NCBI RefSeq assembly: GCF_022846615.1
Contig: NZ_AP025637.1
Coordinates: 1,668,501 to 1,732,500 of the forward strand
Direction of reading: 5' to 3'
DNA from: Roseomonas fluvialis
Lineage (GTDB): Bacteria > Pseudomonadota > Alphaproteobacteria > Acetobacterales > Acetobacteraceae
Length of the DNA: 64,000 bases
This document shows, one piece after another, positions 41,052 to 49,784 of the stretch; position 1 is the stretch's first letter, and each line of letters begins with the position of its first letter. The notes beneath the pieces were generated by a model. That model saw only the letters and a program-made list of their open reading frames with translations, searched no databases and had not been told where the DNA came from. Made by a program: the position numbers and the translations under genes.

Positions 41052-42409
41052 CGTTGATCGGCGCCTGCCAGTCGAAGATGAGTCACGTTGGCGCTCGCCA
41101 TCGGCACCAAGGCGCGGCGAAGTAGGTCCTCGGTCGCGTCCACGATAAACTTGCCGTAGTGTGCGTCGATCATGCTCGTGCTGGTGTCGTGCACGCTTGC
41201 CACGAGCTTGATAGGAAGCCCCGCGCGCAGGCCGCGGACGATGGACGAATGTCGAAGGCAGTAGGGGACCAGCCCCTTCGGCAGCTTCGCCGCCGCCACC
41301 GCAAGCGTCCATCCGCGCATCATGTCGGCGCTATCGGACCAGGCAACGCGGTCCTGCTTCTCCCACCGGATCGTCGGGCCGGGCACCTGCTTGTGGCGCC
41401 ACCGCATCAACAGGGGCTCATGACCTGCGCGGCCGGAGGCGAGTGCTCGAAGTCGCGCCACCACATCGTCCGGCAAGGGGACCGCGATCCGGTGCACCTG
41501 CTTCTTGCCGCGACCCTTCCGACTGGGGGGGAGCATGACGCGCCGCGCCTCCGGTTGCAGGTCCGCGACGGTCAGGCGAGCGGCCTGACCAAATCGCGCG
41601 CCCGTGGTGGCTAGCACCGTGACCAGGGCGCCGAAGTCGGGGTCATGGGCTTCCGCAGTCTCGACCAATCTCCGCACGTCGGCGTCCGGTAGCACCTGCA
41701 TCTCCCGCGCCCTCTCCGGCGACTCAGGCGGGCGCGTGCCGTCGTGGATGATCGTGTGGAGGTCACTCGGCGCCTTGGCGCGTCGGGCTGCCGCGGTCAG
41801 GGCGGCGCGAAGATCGTTCAACAGACGGGCGAGGGTTGAGGGTGCGAGCGGCACATCATCACGCTTGCCACGGCCGCCCCGCTTGAGGCCGCGCCGCCAC
41901 CGGGTGAGGTCGGTTTCGGTAAGCGCCAGCATCGCCACGCCTGCCAAGGGGGCGCCCACGACGTGATGCGTGAGGCGCCATTCCGCATCCTGCCCGGCGA
42001 TCGCAGCACGTCGCTTGCGCGCGGCGACGTAGGTCTCGATCGCATCCTTCACCGTGACGTCGGCTCCGCCAACCGCCAATGCGCGATCCGCGGCCATCTG
42101 ACCAAGCGACCACTCCCGCGCCGCTGCCATCGCTTGGTGGTAGGTCCGAACAGCCGTGCCATCGGCCACGGAATCCGGGTGGTCGTCCGCCGCGCCAAGT
42201 GCCTGCTCCTTGTACTTGGTTCGCTCGCCGGGCCGTGTGACCGCGCGCCGTGCGATCCACGTCCCGTTGCGGCCCTTCACCGCCGCCGGACGGTATCCGA
42301 GGTGGGTCTCAGGCGCGATCAGCATCCAGTGGGGGTTCCGCTGTGCGGCCAGCCGTGCCCGCGACGTCCTGCTTTCCAACTTGCCCGCCGCCGTCGTCCT
42401 TCTGGTCAT
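41048..42409 (-). CDS. int: tyrosine-type site-specific integrase
   Basis: Phage-type integrase of 453 aa from ATG 42409 (a TTG at 42469 in the same frame would add 20 residues). N-terminal region has an arm-binding-like segment (HLGYRPAAVKGRNGTWIARR), a core-binding domain (VKDAIETYVAARKRRAAIAGQD...), and the catalytic domain with Arg I in TTGARFGQAARLTVADL, Lys in 'RKGRGKKQVHRIAVPL', HxxR-like box YCLRHSSIVRGLRAG and the nucleophile Tyr in MIDAHYGKF. It sits 130 bp from a 3' tRNA-Glu fragment, the probable attachment site it uses. Confidence 0.92.
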   Translation of the reverse strand: MTRRTTAAGKLESRTSRARLAAQRNPHWMLIAPETHLGYRPAAVKGRNGTWIARRAVTRPGERTKYKEQALGAADDHPDSVADGTAVRTYHQAMAAAREWSLGQMAADRALAVGGADVTVKDAIETYVAARKRRAAIAGQDAEWRLTHHVVGAPLAGVAMLALTETDLTRWRRGLKRGGRGKRDDVPLAPSTLARLLNDLRAALTAAARRAKAPSDLHTIIHDGTRPPESPERAREMQVLPDADVRRLVETAEAHDPDFGALVTVLATTGARFGQAARLTVADLQPEARRVMLPPSRKGRGKKQVHRIAVPLPDDVVARLRALASGRAGHEPLLMRWRHKQVPGPTIRWEKQDRVAWSDSADMMRGWTLAVAAAKLPKGLVPYCLRHSSIVRGLRAGLPIKLVASVHDTSTSMIDAHYGKFIVDATEDLLRRALVPMASANVTHLRLAGADQR

Positions 42410-42537
42410 CCCCGCCGGCTCCGCACCTGTTTCATACCTGATATCCCATGTGGGACGGTGGGGGATCAAGGTAATTAGAAGTTAGCGAAAACATATACTT
42501 AGATGTGTCTCTTGTCGTCCCTCATTGTTTCAAAAGG

Positions 42538-42585
42538 CGCCCTCTCACGGCGGTAACAGGGGTTCGAATCCCCTAGGGGACGCCA
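42538..42585 (+). other. attachment site: 3' half of tRNA-Glu(CUC)
   Basis: The segment matches the 3' part of bacterial tRNA-Glu: anticodon loop CTCTCAC with stem strand GGCGG, variable GTAAC, T-arm AGGGG-TTCGAAT-CCCCT, acceptor strand AGGGGAC, discriminator G and encoded CCA. The D-arm and the 5' strand of the anticodon stem are not preserved, so it is not a working tRNA. As the integrase gene is adjacent on its left, it is the distal att copy produced by integration into tRNA-Glu. Confidence 0.82.
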
Positions 42586-42670
42586 TATCCCAAACAATTC
42601 TGGGGCTTCGCTGGCCTTCTGCGCTCGGGTCCCCACAACAGACTCCACTTCAGAGCCCATCCCCGGGGGA

Positions 42671-42952
42671 TCACTCTCCCAGCGGCGTCACGCGGCAGCG
42701 TACGCGGCCCGCGCCTACCGACGTGCCGGCGGCTGCCACAAGCACCCGCACATGGCTCAGGGCCGGGCACGCCGGAGGCGGGTGCCAGGTCAGCGTTGCG
42801 AGCGGTACGGCGAGCCCCCGCCTGTCGCGAGCCCTTATTGCAGTCAGGATCGACATGACCGCATAGGCGCCACGCGTCACCGCCAGTGCGATACCGTCCG
42901 CCCGGACAACCAGTCTGCGCGACTCGATCAGGCCCCGGTCTGGGTTTGCCAA
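42671..42952 (-). CDS. hypothetical protein (doubtful)
   Basis: An open frame of 93 codons with fair coding character (RRLVVRADGIALAVTRGAYA ... LAVPLATLTWHPPPACPALS) between the attachment site and the second IS. No domain is recognised, and there is no convincing ribosome site. It could be the remains of a gene cut by integration. The remaining sequence 42586-43128 shows nothing else. Confidence 0.3.
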   Translation of the reverse strand: MANPDRGLIESRRLVVRADGIALAVTRGAYAVMSILTAIRARDRRGLAVPLATLTWHPPPACPALSHVRVLVAAAGTSVGAGRVRCRVTPLGE

Positions 42953-43168
42953 CCGTGCAGGCGGTCAGGTGCCCGGCCGGCACAGCGCGCGCCAGCGGCT
43001 TTGGGGGGGCGTCCTTAGGTAACTGGGGCGGTCGAGAACGGCCTCGGCGCGATTAGGATGCTGCAGGGATCATCCCGAAGCTGCCCACCGCAGGTGGCGT
43101 TACGTGATCGGGAGCAAGAGTCCCGTCCTGAAGTTGCCCCACTTCCATGGACGCTTTGTGGGTAGCGG

Positions 43169-44020
43169 TCATTCCTTCATGAGCATCTTCCTCGCTTCGA
43201 ACTCGATGGGCGATAGGTATCCGAGAGACGAGTGGCGCCTAGCCGGATTGTAGAAGCGCTCGATGAAGTGGAACACGGCCACGCGGGCCTCGGCCTGGGA
43301 GCGGAAGCGGCGCCGGTCGAGCAACTCGCACTCGAGCGTGGCGAAGAACGCCTCGGCCAGCGCGTTATCGTAGGCGTCGCCGACCGATCCCGTGCTAGGG
43401 CGAACGCCGGCTCCCCGGCATTGCATCCCGAAGGCCAGCGACGTGTATTGGCTGCCCTGATCGCTATGATGCACGACATCGGCCGGTTTCCTCGTGGTGA
43501 CGGCCATGTCGAGGGCGTCGAGGGCGAGCTGCGTGCGCAGGTCGTTCGCCATCGCCCAGCCGACGATGCGCCGCGACCAGGCATCGAGGACGACGGCCGG
43601 GAACAGGAAGCCTGCCGCGGTCGGCACATAGGTGATGTCGGCGACCCACAGCAGGTTTGGCGCCGGCGCCGTGAAGACGCGGCCGACGAGGTCGTTGGCC
43701 GGCCTATGCGTTGGCTCGCGCAGCGTCGTGATTGGGAAGCGACGCCGCGACACACCGCGCAGCCCGGCCTGACGCATCAGCCGCGCCACGCGCTTGCGGG
43801 CGACCGCCGTGCCCTCGGCCTGCAGTTCGGCATGCACCCGCGGCGCGCCGTAGGTCCCATGCGAGCCGGCATGGATGGTGGGGATCCGCCGTAGCACGGC
43901 GGCATCCGACGGGGCGTGCGCCGAGGCCGGCCGGCTGCGCCAAGCGTAGTAGCCGGAGGCCGAGACCCGCAGCACGCGGGCCATGACGCGGATGGGGAAT
44001 TCGGCCTGGTGCGCGCTCAT
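43169..44020 (-). CDS. IS3-family transposase orfB (DDE integrase core)
   Basis: A 283-aa complete transposase catalytic protein. N-terminal HTH_21 part (FPIRVMARVLRVSASGYYAWRSRPAS ... ADAAVLRRIPTIHAGSHGTYGAPRVHAEL), then the rve core with Asp in WVADITYVPT, Asp in HHSDQGSQYTS and Glu in NALAEAFFATLECELL, ending with the usual 'RFYNPARRHSSLGYLSPIEFE'. All three catalytic acids are present. The ATG overlaps the orfA stop (ATGA). Confidence 0.93.
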   Translation of the reverse strand: MSAHQAEFPIRVMARVLRVSASGYYAWRSRPASAHAPSDAAVLRRIPTIHAGSHGTYGAPRVHAELQAEGTAVARKRVARLMRQAGLRGVSRRRFPITTLREPTHRPANDLVGRVFTAPAPNLLWVADITYVPTAAGFLFPAVVLDAWSRRIVGWAMANDLRTQLALDALDMAVTTRKPADVVHHSDQGSQYTSLAFGMQCRGAGVRPSTGSVGDAYDNALAEAFFATLECELLDRRRFRSQAEARVAVFHFIERFYNPARRHSSLGYLSPIEFEARKMLMKE

Positions 44021-44283
44021 GAATTCGAAGACCCGGACGGGGTCTTGTCCCGCGCGAACCAGGCCGCCGCCTTTGCCAGGATGTCGCGCTCCTGGCGCAG
44101 GCGATGGTTCTCACGGCGAAAACGGCTCAGCTCCTCGCGCTCGGCGCTGGTCGTCCCGCCGCCTTTGCTCGCTCCGGCCTCACGGTCCGCCTGGCGAACC
44201 CAATGCGCGATCGACTGTGCGTTCGGCTCGAACTCCAGCGCAAGGTCCTGCGGGGTTCGTCCCGATCGGACCAGCTCCACCAT
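44017..44283 (-). CDS. IS3-family transposase orfA
   Basis: An 88-aa helix-turn-helix subunit with MVELVRSGRTPQDLALEFEPNAQSIAHWVRQADREAG and a leucine-zipper region (EREELSRFRRENHRLRQERDILAKAAAWFAR). The same frame is open upstream to about 44330 and reads GAHPPEFRRQ just before the first ATG, matching family N-termini, but no ATG/GTG start is there; the true start may be a rare codon or the 5' end may be altered. Confidence 0.85.
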   Translation of the reverse strand: MVELVRSGRTPQDLALEFEPNAQSIAHWVRQADREAGASKGGGTTSAEREELSRFRRENHRLRQERDILAKAAAWFARDKTPSGSSNS

Positions 44284-44381
44284 CTGCCGCCGGAACTCCG
44301 GCGGGTGGGCACCCTGAATCTCGGCATCTCGGACACCTCCATCTCAAGCCTCGGGGTGTCCACGAAACCGGGTCAACTTCA

Positions 44382-44575
44382 GAGAGCGTCGAGGAGTGCG
44401 CGTCCCGAGGGCCGGTCGGTAGGTCGGCGACCGACATACGCTTGCGCCATTTGGCGATCGTCTTCGGGTTCACCCCATAGTGCCGCGCCAGTCCCCTTAG
44501 GCTCGCTTGACTATGCTGGATCGCGCGACGAACCGCCTCGGTCCTGGCGGCGCTCCCATGAAGAACTTGGCCCAT
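44382..44575 (-). pseudogene. IS481-family transposase, 5' fragment interrupted by an IS
   Basis: The minus strand from ATG 44575 reads GQVLHGSAARTEAVRRAIQH, then SQASLRGLARHYGVNPKTIAKWRKRMSVADLPTGP, the standard N-terminal helix-turn-helix of IS481-type transposases. The match stops at SSTLSE, where the IS3 element begins. The catalytic remainder is not found on the other side of the IS. An in-frame ATG at 44590 is an alternative start. Confidence 0.82.
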
Positions 44576-44632
44576 AGCGCGTCCTTCCATACCGGGGAAA
44601 AGACTGCACTATCAAACCCTTGGATCAAACAT

Positions 44633-46909
44633 CTAGACACGCGTGTTACTGCTTCGCGCTGCTCTTCGCTTAGCTAACCGGGCCGGCAGTTGCAGCGTGA
44701 ACGTCCACCAGAGCAGCTTGGCGCCCCGCCGGCCGAGCCGTGCGGCGCTGGGAAAGCAGTTGCCCAAGCTGCGCAGTGGCGCCGTTAGTCGCCAGGACGT
44801 GCTGCGCTCGATCGCTTCGGCGCGTTGCTCGGCCGCCACGCGCGCCGCGCGCTCCGGTGCAAGCGCGGCACGATGCGCCTCCAACGCCTGCCGTGTCACG
44901 TCCCACTGCGCCTGCGCGTACCAACGGTCGCCGATGGTCCCAAAGCGCTCGCGCAATAGGTGGATGCGCTCAGGGTCGGCGCCGCACAACGCGCGCACCG
45001 CCTCCGGGGCTTGGGCGCCGACGCACAGTACGCCAAGCCCGTGGGAATGCAGGAACAGGAATCCCGGCCACCGCGCGGAGACTTCCTCCCAGAAGCGCCA
45101 AACTCCGAAGTCGGCCATGCGCTCGTTGGCATCATGAAACAGGACCACGCCGCGGTCGGAGAGCTTTGGAAGCCAGGACTCGAAATCGTGGCGGACCGCC
45201 TCATAGGTATGCAGCCCGTCGATATGGAGGATGTCCACCGAACCGTTGGGGAAGCGGGCCAGTGCTTCGTCGAAGGTGCAGCGGTGCATCGTCGATATGG
45301 CAGCATAGTTTGCGTCGTGGTGGCGCTTGAAGTCGTCGTGGATGGAATCATCGTACTGCCCGGCATGGGCGTCGCCCTGCCAGGTGTCCACGGCGTGGCA
45401 TCGGCAATCGACACCTTCGGCGATCACGGCCTGGCAGAAGGCGAAGTAGGATACGCCCGCGAAGCTGCCGAGTTCGACGATGCTGCGCGGGCGCGCGGCG
45501 CCGACCAGCCAAGCTGCAAAGGGTACGTGCCCCCACCAAGCGCTGTTCGTCCCGCGCCGGTCCGGCAGGCGGAAGATCGGTTCCAGTCTTGGATCGCAAA
45601 ATGCATCGAGCGCCGTGGTCATTCTGATCGGCTCCACGTTAGCCATATCGCTCCCCTCTCGCCGTGAACGCGCAAGCGCGCGCTGTGATTCCTCGACCCC
45701 GTCCAGCACCTGCCGCAGCAGACCGAGGTCGACCTCGCTCTCCATGCCCATCTTTTGCAGTCCGCTCGTGTCGTCCTCGGGCAGGACGCGCTCCATGCGG
45801 GACCGGCACATCACAAGTTCGTAGGCGAGCCCCATGGCGGAGGTGACGTTGAGCAGCCATCGTTCTGGCGGCGGGTCCGCTGCCCAGTATCCGATCCAAT
45901 CCGCCGGCATGAGGTCAATGACCGTCGCCCCCGGCCGCGCGAAGACGAGATTGCCGAAAGCCGATCCATGCGCGCCGACGATCACCTGCGCCTCGGCGAA
46001 GGCGCGGACCTGGTCCGGGAAAGGCATGTTACCCGGTTCCAGGCTCTCGAAGCCGCGCTCGGCCAGCATCGCGGCAAGTTCGGCCTCGTTGACGATAGTA
46101 CGCTGCGAATAGCTCGTCTGGTTGGCTCGCGACAGGTAGATCCGCCGTCGCATTGCGCCGGGTTCGACGCGCGCGAGCAGGTGGTCGCGTAGGGAACGGC
46201 ACCGGGCAGGGTCGGGCCGGAAGCTCGTCCAACTGCGGATCGAGGACGGAATCACGATCTCCGTGCAGCGGATCGCCTCGCCGTCCGGCATGTGGACAGC
46301 CTGTTGGGGGATGCCCAGGGTCCCCATGGCAGCCACTGCCCAGCGCGGGACATAGGGCGGCACAAGGACGTACAGGCGGCCCTGCCGGATCGTCGGCAGG
46401 AAGGCTTCAAGCGTGACCAGTGCATCGAAGACGAAATGGCCGTAAGCGCCAACGGACCGATGGAAGGCATGCAGCAGCGGTGCGCCGAAAGCGGCATCCC
46501 CAGCGACCCTGTCCTGCAGACCCCCGAGGACCGAGAGCCCCGGATCCAGGAGACGGGCGACGAACGCACTCTCTTCGACCGCCGCGCCATCGCGCAGCAG
46601 GGTGACGCCGTAGGTGAGTTCGATGGTGACGTCTTTCAGGCGCCCCGCGACGACGGGTTCGCTGGTGTAGGACGGGTCGGCAAAGAGAGCGGCGAGCGTT
46701 GCGAGCCGGGTATCCGCCTCCTCCCCCGGCCCATGGAGCGCCACCCGGGCCGCACGTCTCACGACGTTTCCGCCGCCCAACGAGGCGTGACCCGGAGCGT
46801 GCCCCCACAGCAGCTCGGCAAGCGTCAGCGAATCGGGCGCCGCCTCCCGGATGGGGATCAGAGGCGGCAAGGTGGCCAGGGCTTCGGAGCCGGCGTCGGG
46901 GAGGTTCAT
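44633..46909 (-). CDS. fused GT61-family glycosyltransferase and class I SAM methyltransferase
   Basis: A 758-aa two-domain protein. Residues about 80-400 are a DUF563/GT61 glycosyltransferase: RRIYLSRANQTSYSQRTIVNEAELAAML, 'GAHGSAFGNLVFARPGATVIDLMP'. Residues about 450-650 are a Methyltransf_24-type SAM methyltransferase: IVELGSFAGVSYFAFCQAV, CHAVDTWQGD, DILHIDGLHTYEAVRHDFESWLPKLSDRGVVLFHDAN. The C-terminal tail has a coiled coil and STSWRLTAPLRSLG, also seen in the neighbouring glycosyltransferase. No membrane segment. It should modify a surface polysaccharide; first reading direction places it last in the glycan gene row. Confidence 0.88.
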   Translation of the reverse strand: MNLPDAGSEALATLPPLIPIREAAPDSLTLAELLWGHAPGHASLGGGNVVRRAARVALHGPGEEADTRLATLAALFADPSYTSEPVVAGRLKDVTIELTYGVTLLRDGAAVEESAFVARLLDPGLSVLGGLQDRVAGDAAFGAPLLHAFHRSVGAYGHFVFDALVTLEAFLPTIRQGRLYVLVPPYVPRWAVAAMGTLGIPQQAVHMPDGEAIRCTEIVIPSSIRSWTSFRPDPARCRSLRDHLLARVEPGAMRRRIYLSRANQTSYSQRTIVNEAELAAMLAERGFESLEPGNMPFPDQVRAFAEAQVIVGAHGSAFGNLVFARPGATVIDLMPADWIGYWAADPPPERWLLNVTSAMGLAYELVMCRSRMERVLPEDDTSGLQKMGMESEVDLGLLRQVLDGVEESQRALARSRREGSDMANVEPIRMTTALDAFCDPRLEPIFRLPDRRGTNSAWWGHVPFAAWLVGAARPRSIVELGSFAGVSYFAFCQAVIAEGVDCRCHAVDTWQGDAHAGQYDDSIHDDFKRHHDANYAAISTMHRCTFDEALARFPNGSVDILHIDGLHTYEAVRHDFESWLPKLSDRGVVLFHDANERMADFGVWRFWEEVSARWPGFLFLHSHGLGVLCVGAQAPEAVRALCGADPERIHLLRERFGTIGDRWYAQAQWDVTRQALEAHRAALAPERAARVAAEQRAEAIERSTSWRLTAPLRSLGNCFPSAARLGRRGAKLLWWTFTLQLPARLAKRRAARSSNTRV

Positions 46910-46968
46910 GCCCTGGTGCTACCTCCGCGCGACGCTCCGCGCCAGGGTGCGGCGCGGCGACACGGCGC

Positions 46969-47760
46969 CTACCCCGCGCCGCGAGGGCCTAGCACACGAC
47001 GGTGCCGCCCGATCCCTCGGGCAATCCGCCCGCGGGGGCCTGTGAAGTCACATCCGGGCCGCGATCGCCGCCGCTTGAGACGCGGGGGATAGGGGGCTGA
47101 CCGCGTATCTGATCCGCGTTCGATGACGGCGATCGAATCATGGAAGGTGACGCGGGTGATTTCGGCCCCCTGCACCACAAGGCGGGCGCGCTCATCCTCT
47201 GGGATGCCCGTATCCCATGGTGCGAAATGGTCAGCATGGAGTGCGTCGACCAGGGTCTTCAGGAATTCGATCGACGAGCCTGGGGCACGATAGCGCCCGC
47301 CCCAATCCGGCCAATAGGATGCGTGTAGATCCTCGACGATATAGATCCCGCGGGGCGCGAGACGGCGGAAGCATGCACCGAAGGTGGCGATGACGTGTTC
47401 CGACCTGTGGGATCCATCGTCGATGATGATGTCGAAGACAGCATCGCCGAGTGCGGCATCGAGAGCAGCAGGATCCGATGCGTCGAGGATGTGCACATCG
47501 ACGGCCGGCCCAAAGGGCAGAACGGCGCAGGCCGGGTGTATGTCGATCCCGGTGATGCGTGACCCCGGTGGCAGCAGGGCTTCCCAGATCGCGAGCGACC
47601 CGCCGGCGGCGATCCCAATCTCGAGCAGGCGGACCGGCTTGCCCGCGGCCAGGAAGGGCGCGATCTCGCGGTCTTAGACCGGTAGGTACTGAGCCCACTT
47701 GTCCGCCAGCAGTCCGCCACGCGCGAAAAAACGGCGCGAGTATTCGCCGCCGTCCGTCAT
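46969..47760 (-). pseudogene. class I SAM methyltransferase interrupted by a stop codon
   Basis: The gene starts with ATG 47760 (overlapping the stop of the upstream gene, ATGA): MTDGGEYSRRFFARGGLLADKWAQYLPV, then meets TAA at 47674-47676, after which the same frame continues DREIAPFLAAGKPVRLLEIG-type motif I, TGIDIHPACAVLPFGP, 'DIIIDDGSHRSEHVIATFGACFRRLAPRGIYIVEDLHASYW' to 46969. Family members have Tyr at the stop position, so a single base change (TAC or TAT to TAA) is the simplest cause. A shorter product could start at an internal Met (47496), lacking motif I. It resembles methyltransferases of macrocin/antibiotic and exopolysaccharide clusters. Confidence 0.8.
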
Positions 47761-49784
47761 CGTGTGCCGTCCCGTCTCACCGTCACGCGATACGCGGAGC
47801 GCGCCGCGTCGTGCAGCGTCGGGTAGCGCTGCAGCGCGTTCGAGACCTTGATCGCCAGACGCGTGGTCAGCGGCGTATCGGGCGCATAGGCCGCGGGACG
47901 CGGCGGCGCGGCGGCGCGGGCTGCCGCCCGCGCCGGTTGTCCGGCAACGGGCAGGGCGGCTTCCCATTCAACATCGGCCGTCGAATGCCCAGTCTTGACC
48001 CGTCGCGTCGCCTCGAGGAAGTCGCGCCCGAACTCCCGGCACGGCTCGAGGTGGCAGCCCTCGGCCCATTCGTTCCAGGCATTGATGAACACGAGCCGTT
48101 CACCAGGCGCGCGTTCTGCGACGGTGCGATGGGATGTGGCGTCGAGCCAGCGTTCGTAGTTCCCTGGCGTACCGCCCTGGATGATCACCGCCCGCGTCCC
48201 GACTCTCGCGGTGTTGTCCCAGGCCGGGAAGACGCCGCGATAGACGCGCCTACCCGTATGGTCCTGCGCGATGAAGCTTCGTGCCACCTCGCCATAATCC
48301 CAGATAATGCCTGTCAGCGGCTCCTGCGCGTCCACCTTGTCCACCAGGTTCTGCGGCGGACGGCGCGGGGAAGTATGGACGTTGTGCGGCGGGAACTCGA
48401 CCCCGGCGTCAAAGCCGAACTGCTCAAAGTCATCGTTGCCGTGCGTCAGCGCCGCGATGAGGTGGATCTCGCCGATGCCGGCCTCACGACAATGCGCGCG
48501 CCATCTCTCGGCGGTCGCGCGCGCATCCGGCATGTGTTGCGGCCGGTAGACCACCAACACCGGCGCGCCGTTGACGCGCAGATGGCGAGGGTCGCGGAAG
48601 AAGGGGATGACGCTGTCGATGAAGGCGATGTCGTTCTCGGGCGAATAGGTCTGCTCCATCAGCACCTCGTGCTCGGAGGCATCCCACTTCCGCGTCCAGT
48701 TCTCGTTCGCCCAGCAGAGGCAGAACTCGATATCCGCCTTCGTGTCGGCAAGGAAATCGAGCACCGGGCGTTCGAGCAGCCGCTTGCCGTTGAACCAGTA
48801 GTAGTGGAAGCAGAAGGCATCGACGCCATGAGCCTTGGCCAGCGCGATCTGCTGATGCTGCACCTCGCGCACACGCAGGTCGTAGAACCCGAGTTCGGTC
48901 GGAAGATGCGGTTGCTGGTGGCCAGTGAAGAGCGGCTGCGCCTTGGTGACGTTGGTCCATTCGGTGAAGCCCTTGCCCCACCATTCATCATTCTCGGGGA
49001 TCGGGTGGAACTGCGGCAGGTAGAAGGCGATATACTTCAGCTTCGAGAGCGGAGGCGCGGGGAACGCCGTGAGCACGCGGCCTGGCAGCGTGCCCGCGCT
49101 CGCTTCAGGCACGGCCCGCAGCACGACCTGATAGACATTGGCGTAGTCCCCGGTCTCAAGCACGGCGCGGGTCCGGGGCGGCAGGGCGAGCCAGGCGTCG
49201 GCGAATTCCGTCTCGGCGGGATGCTTGAGCACAAAGGAGAAATCGGCGATCCGCAGCCCGGCCCCCTCGAACAGCGCCTGCAGGTTCTTCATGCTGAAGA
49301 ACCTGATATGCGTACGGTCAAGCAGTCCCCAGTCACGGTAGTCGAAATCGTTGTTCAGAAGGCACGCCAGTACCGCTGCATGGGAGGCGTGAGGGATTGA
49401 AACAACGATACTTCCCCCCGGCTTAAGGAAGCCGGCCGCGCGCCGCAGCATGGTCCACGGATCGACGATATGCTCGAGAACGTCGGCGATCACCACATTG
49501 TCGTACACAGCGTTCGGAATTCCCTCGGCCCATGACGGATCGTTCAGGTCGCGGCGCCAGACTTCCTCGCAGAAGCCACGCAGGATCTCGACACTCCTTT
49601 CGTCGATCTCGACGGCGCTCATGCGGCAGCCGTTGAACTCCCGCAGTGGACGGGAAATCGAGCCCGGCCCAGCGCCGATCTCGAGCACCTTCTTGTCGCG
49701 GCCGACGAACCGCAGGACGTTCGCCGCCGCGGTATCGGAGTCTGGGTCGACGTTGAACCGATAGATGTCAGCTGCGGTCTTCAC
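47757..49784 (-). CDS. fused SAM methyltransferase and WbsX-like (GH99-related) glycan enzyme
   Basis: About 675 aa. N-terminal methyltransferase (VLEIGAGPGSISRPLREFNG; ADVLEHIVDPWTMLRRAAGFLKPGGSIVVSIPH; 'LLDRTHIRFFSMKNLQALFEGAGL'). After residue 250 a WbsX/GH99-like domain starts: LKYIAFYLPQFHPIPENDEWWGKGFTEWTNV, 'CLCWANENWTRKWD', 'VFINAWNEWAEGCHLEP'. WbsX-type domains are common in O-antigen and capsule gene clusters. GTG 49784 (VKTAADIYRF) has AAGGAG 10 bases upstream and overlaps the previous gene by 17 bp; an ATG at 49823 would add 13 residues. Its TGA overlaps the next ATG. Confidence 0.88.
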   Translation of the reverse strand: MKTAADIYRFNVDPDSDTAAANVLRFVGRDKKVLEIGAGPGSISRPLREFNGCRMSAVEIDERSVEILRGFCEEVWRRDLNDPSWAEGIPNAVYDNVVIADVLEHIVDPWTMLRRAAGFLKPGGSIVVSIPHASHAAVLACLLNNDFDYRDWGLLDRTHIRFFSMKNLQALFEGAGLRIADFSFVLKHPAETEFADAWLALPPRTRAVLETGDYANVYQVVLRAVPEASAGTLPGRVLTAFPAPPLSKLKYIAFYLPQFHPIPENDEWWGKGFTEWTNVTKAQPLFTGHQQPHLPTELGFYDLRVREVQHQQIALAKAHGVDAFCFHYYWFNGKRLLERPVLDFLADTKADIEFCLCWANENWTRKWDASEHEVLMEQTYSPENDIAFIDSVIPFFRDPRHLRVNGAPVLVVYRPQHMPDARATAERWRAHCREAGIGEIHLIAALTHGNDDFEQFGFDAGVEFPPHNVHTSPRRPPQNLVDKVDAQEPLTGIIWDYGEVARSFIAQDHTGRRVYRGVFPAWDNTARVGTRAVIIQGGTPGNYERWLDATSHRTVAERAPGERLVFINAWNEWAEGCHLEPCREFGRDFLEATRRVKTGHSTADVEWEAALPVAGQPARAAARAAAPPRPAAYAPDTPLTTRLAIKVSNALQRYPTLHDAARSAYRVTVRRDGTR

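Larger units (their letters stand above)
38319..42585. mobile_element. small integrated element with P4-type replication module (satellite-like), left end undefined
   Basis: Contains, in one direction on the minus strand, a tyrosine integrase (to 42409), an AlpA-like excisionase/regulator and a P4-type primase-helicase, plus iteron-like repeats at the far end and a 3' tRNA-Glu fragment at 42538-42585 next to the integrase. This is the core of P4-like satellites or small integrative elements, without capsid, packaging or conjugation genes. The tRNA fragment reads in + direction, so the intact tRNA should lie to the left; it is absent, so the left end is displaced, deleted or unresolved. Confidence 0.7.
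43129..44381. mobile_element. IS3-family insertion sequence
   Basis: A 1253-bp element. The left end begins TGAAGTTGCCCCACTTCCAT at 43129; the reverse complement of the right end at 44381 begins TGAAGTTGACCCGGTTTCGT, and both continue TGGAC. It carries overlapping orfA and intact orfB on the minus strand. The right end lies inside an IS481-type transposase gene. No direct target duplication is visible (TCC versus GAG), so one flank has probably been rearranged. Confidence 0.88.

Noticed and set aside
42510-42585. A complete tRNA-Glu gene
   Set aside because: The D-arm is too short and not foldable and the anticodon-stem 5' strand has a mismatch; only the 3' part matches.
47559-49400. + strand frame of 613 codons
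   Set aside because: Antisense of the methyltransferase-WbsX gene, whose motifs are unmistakable; a GC-rich mirror frame.
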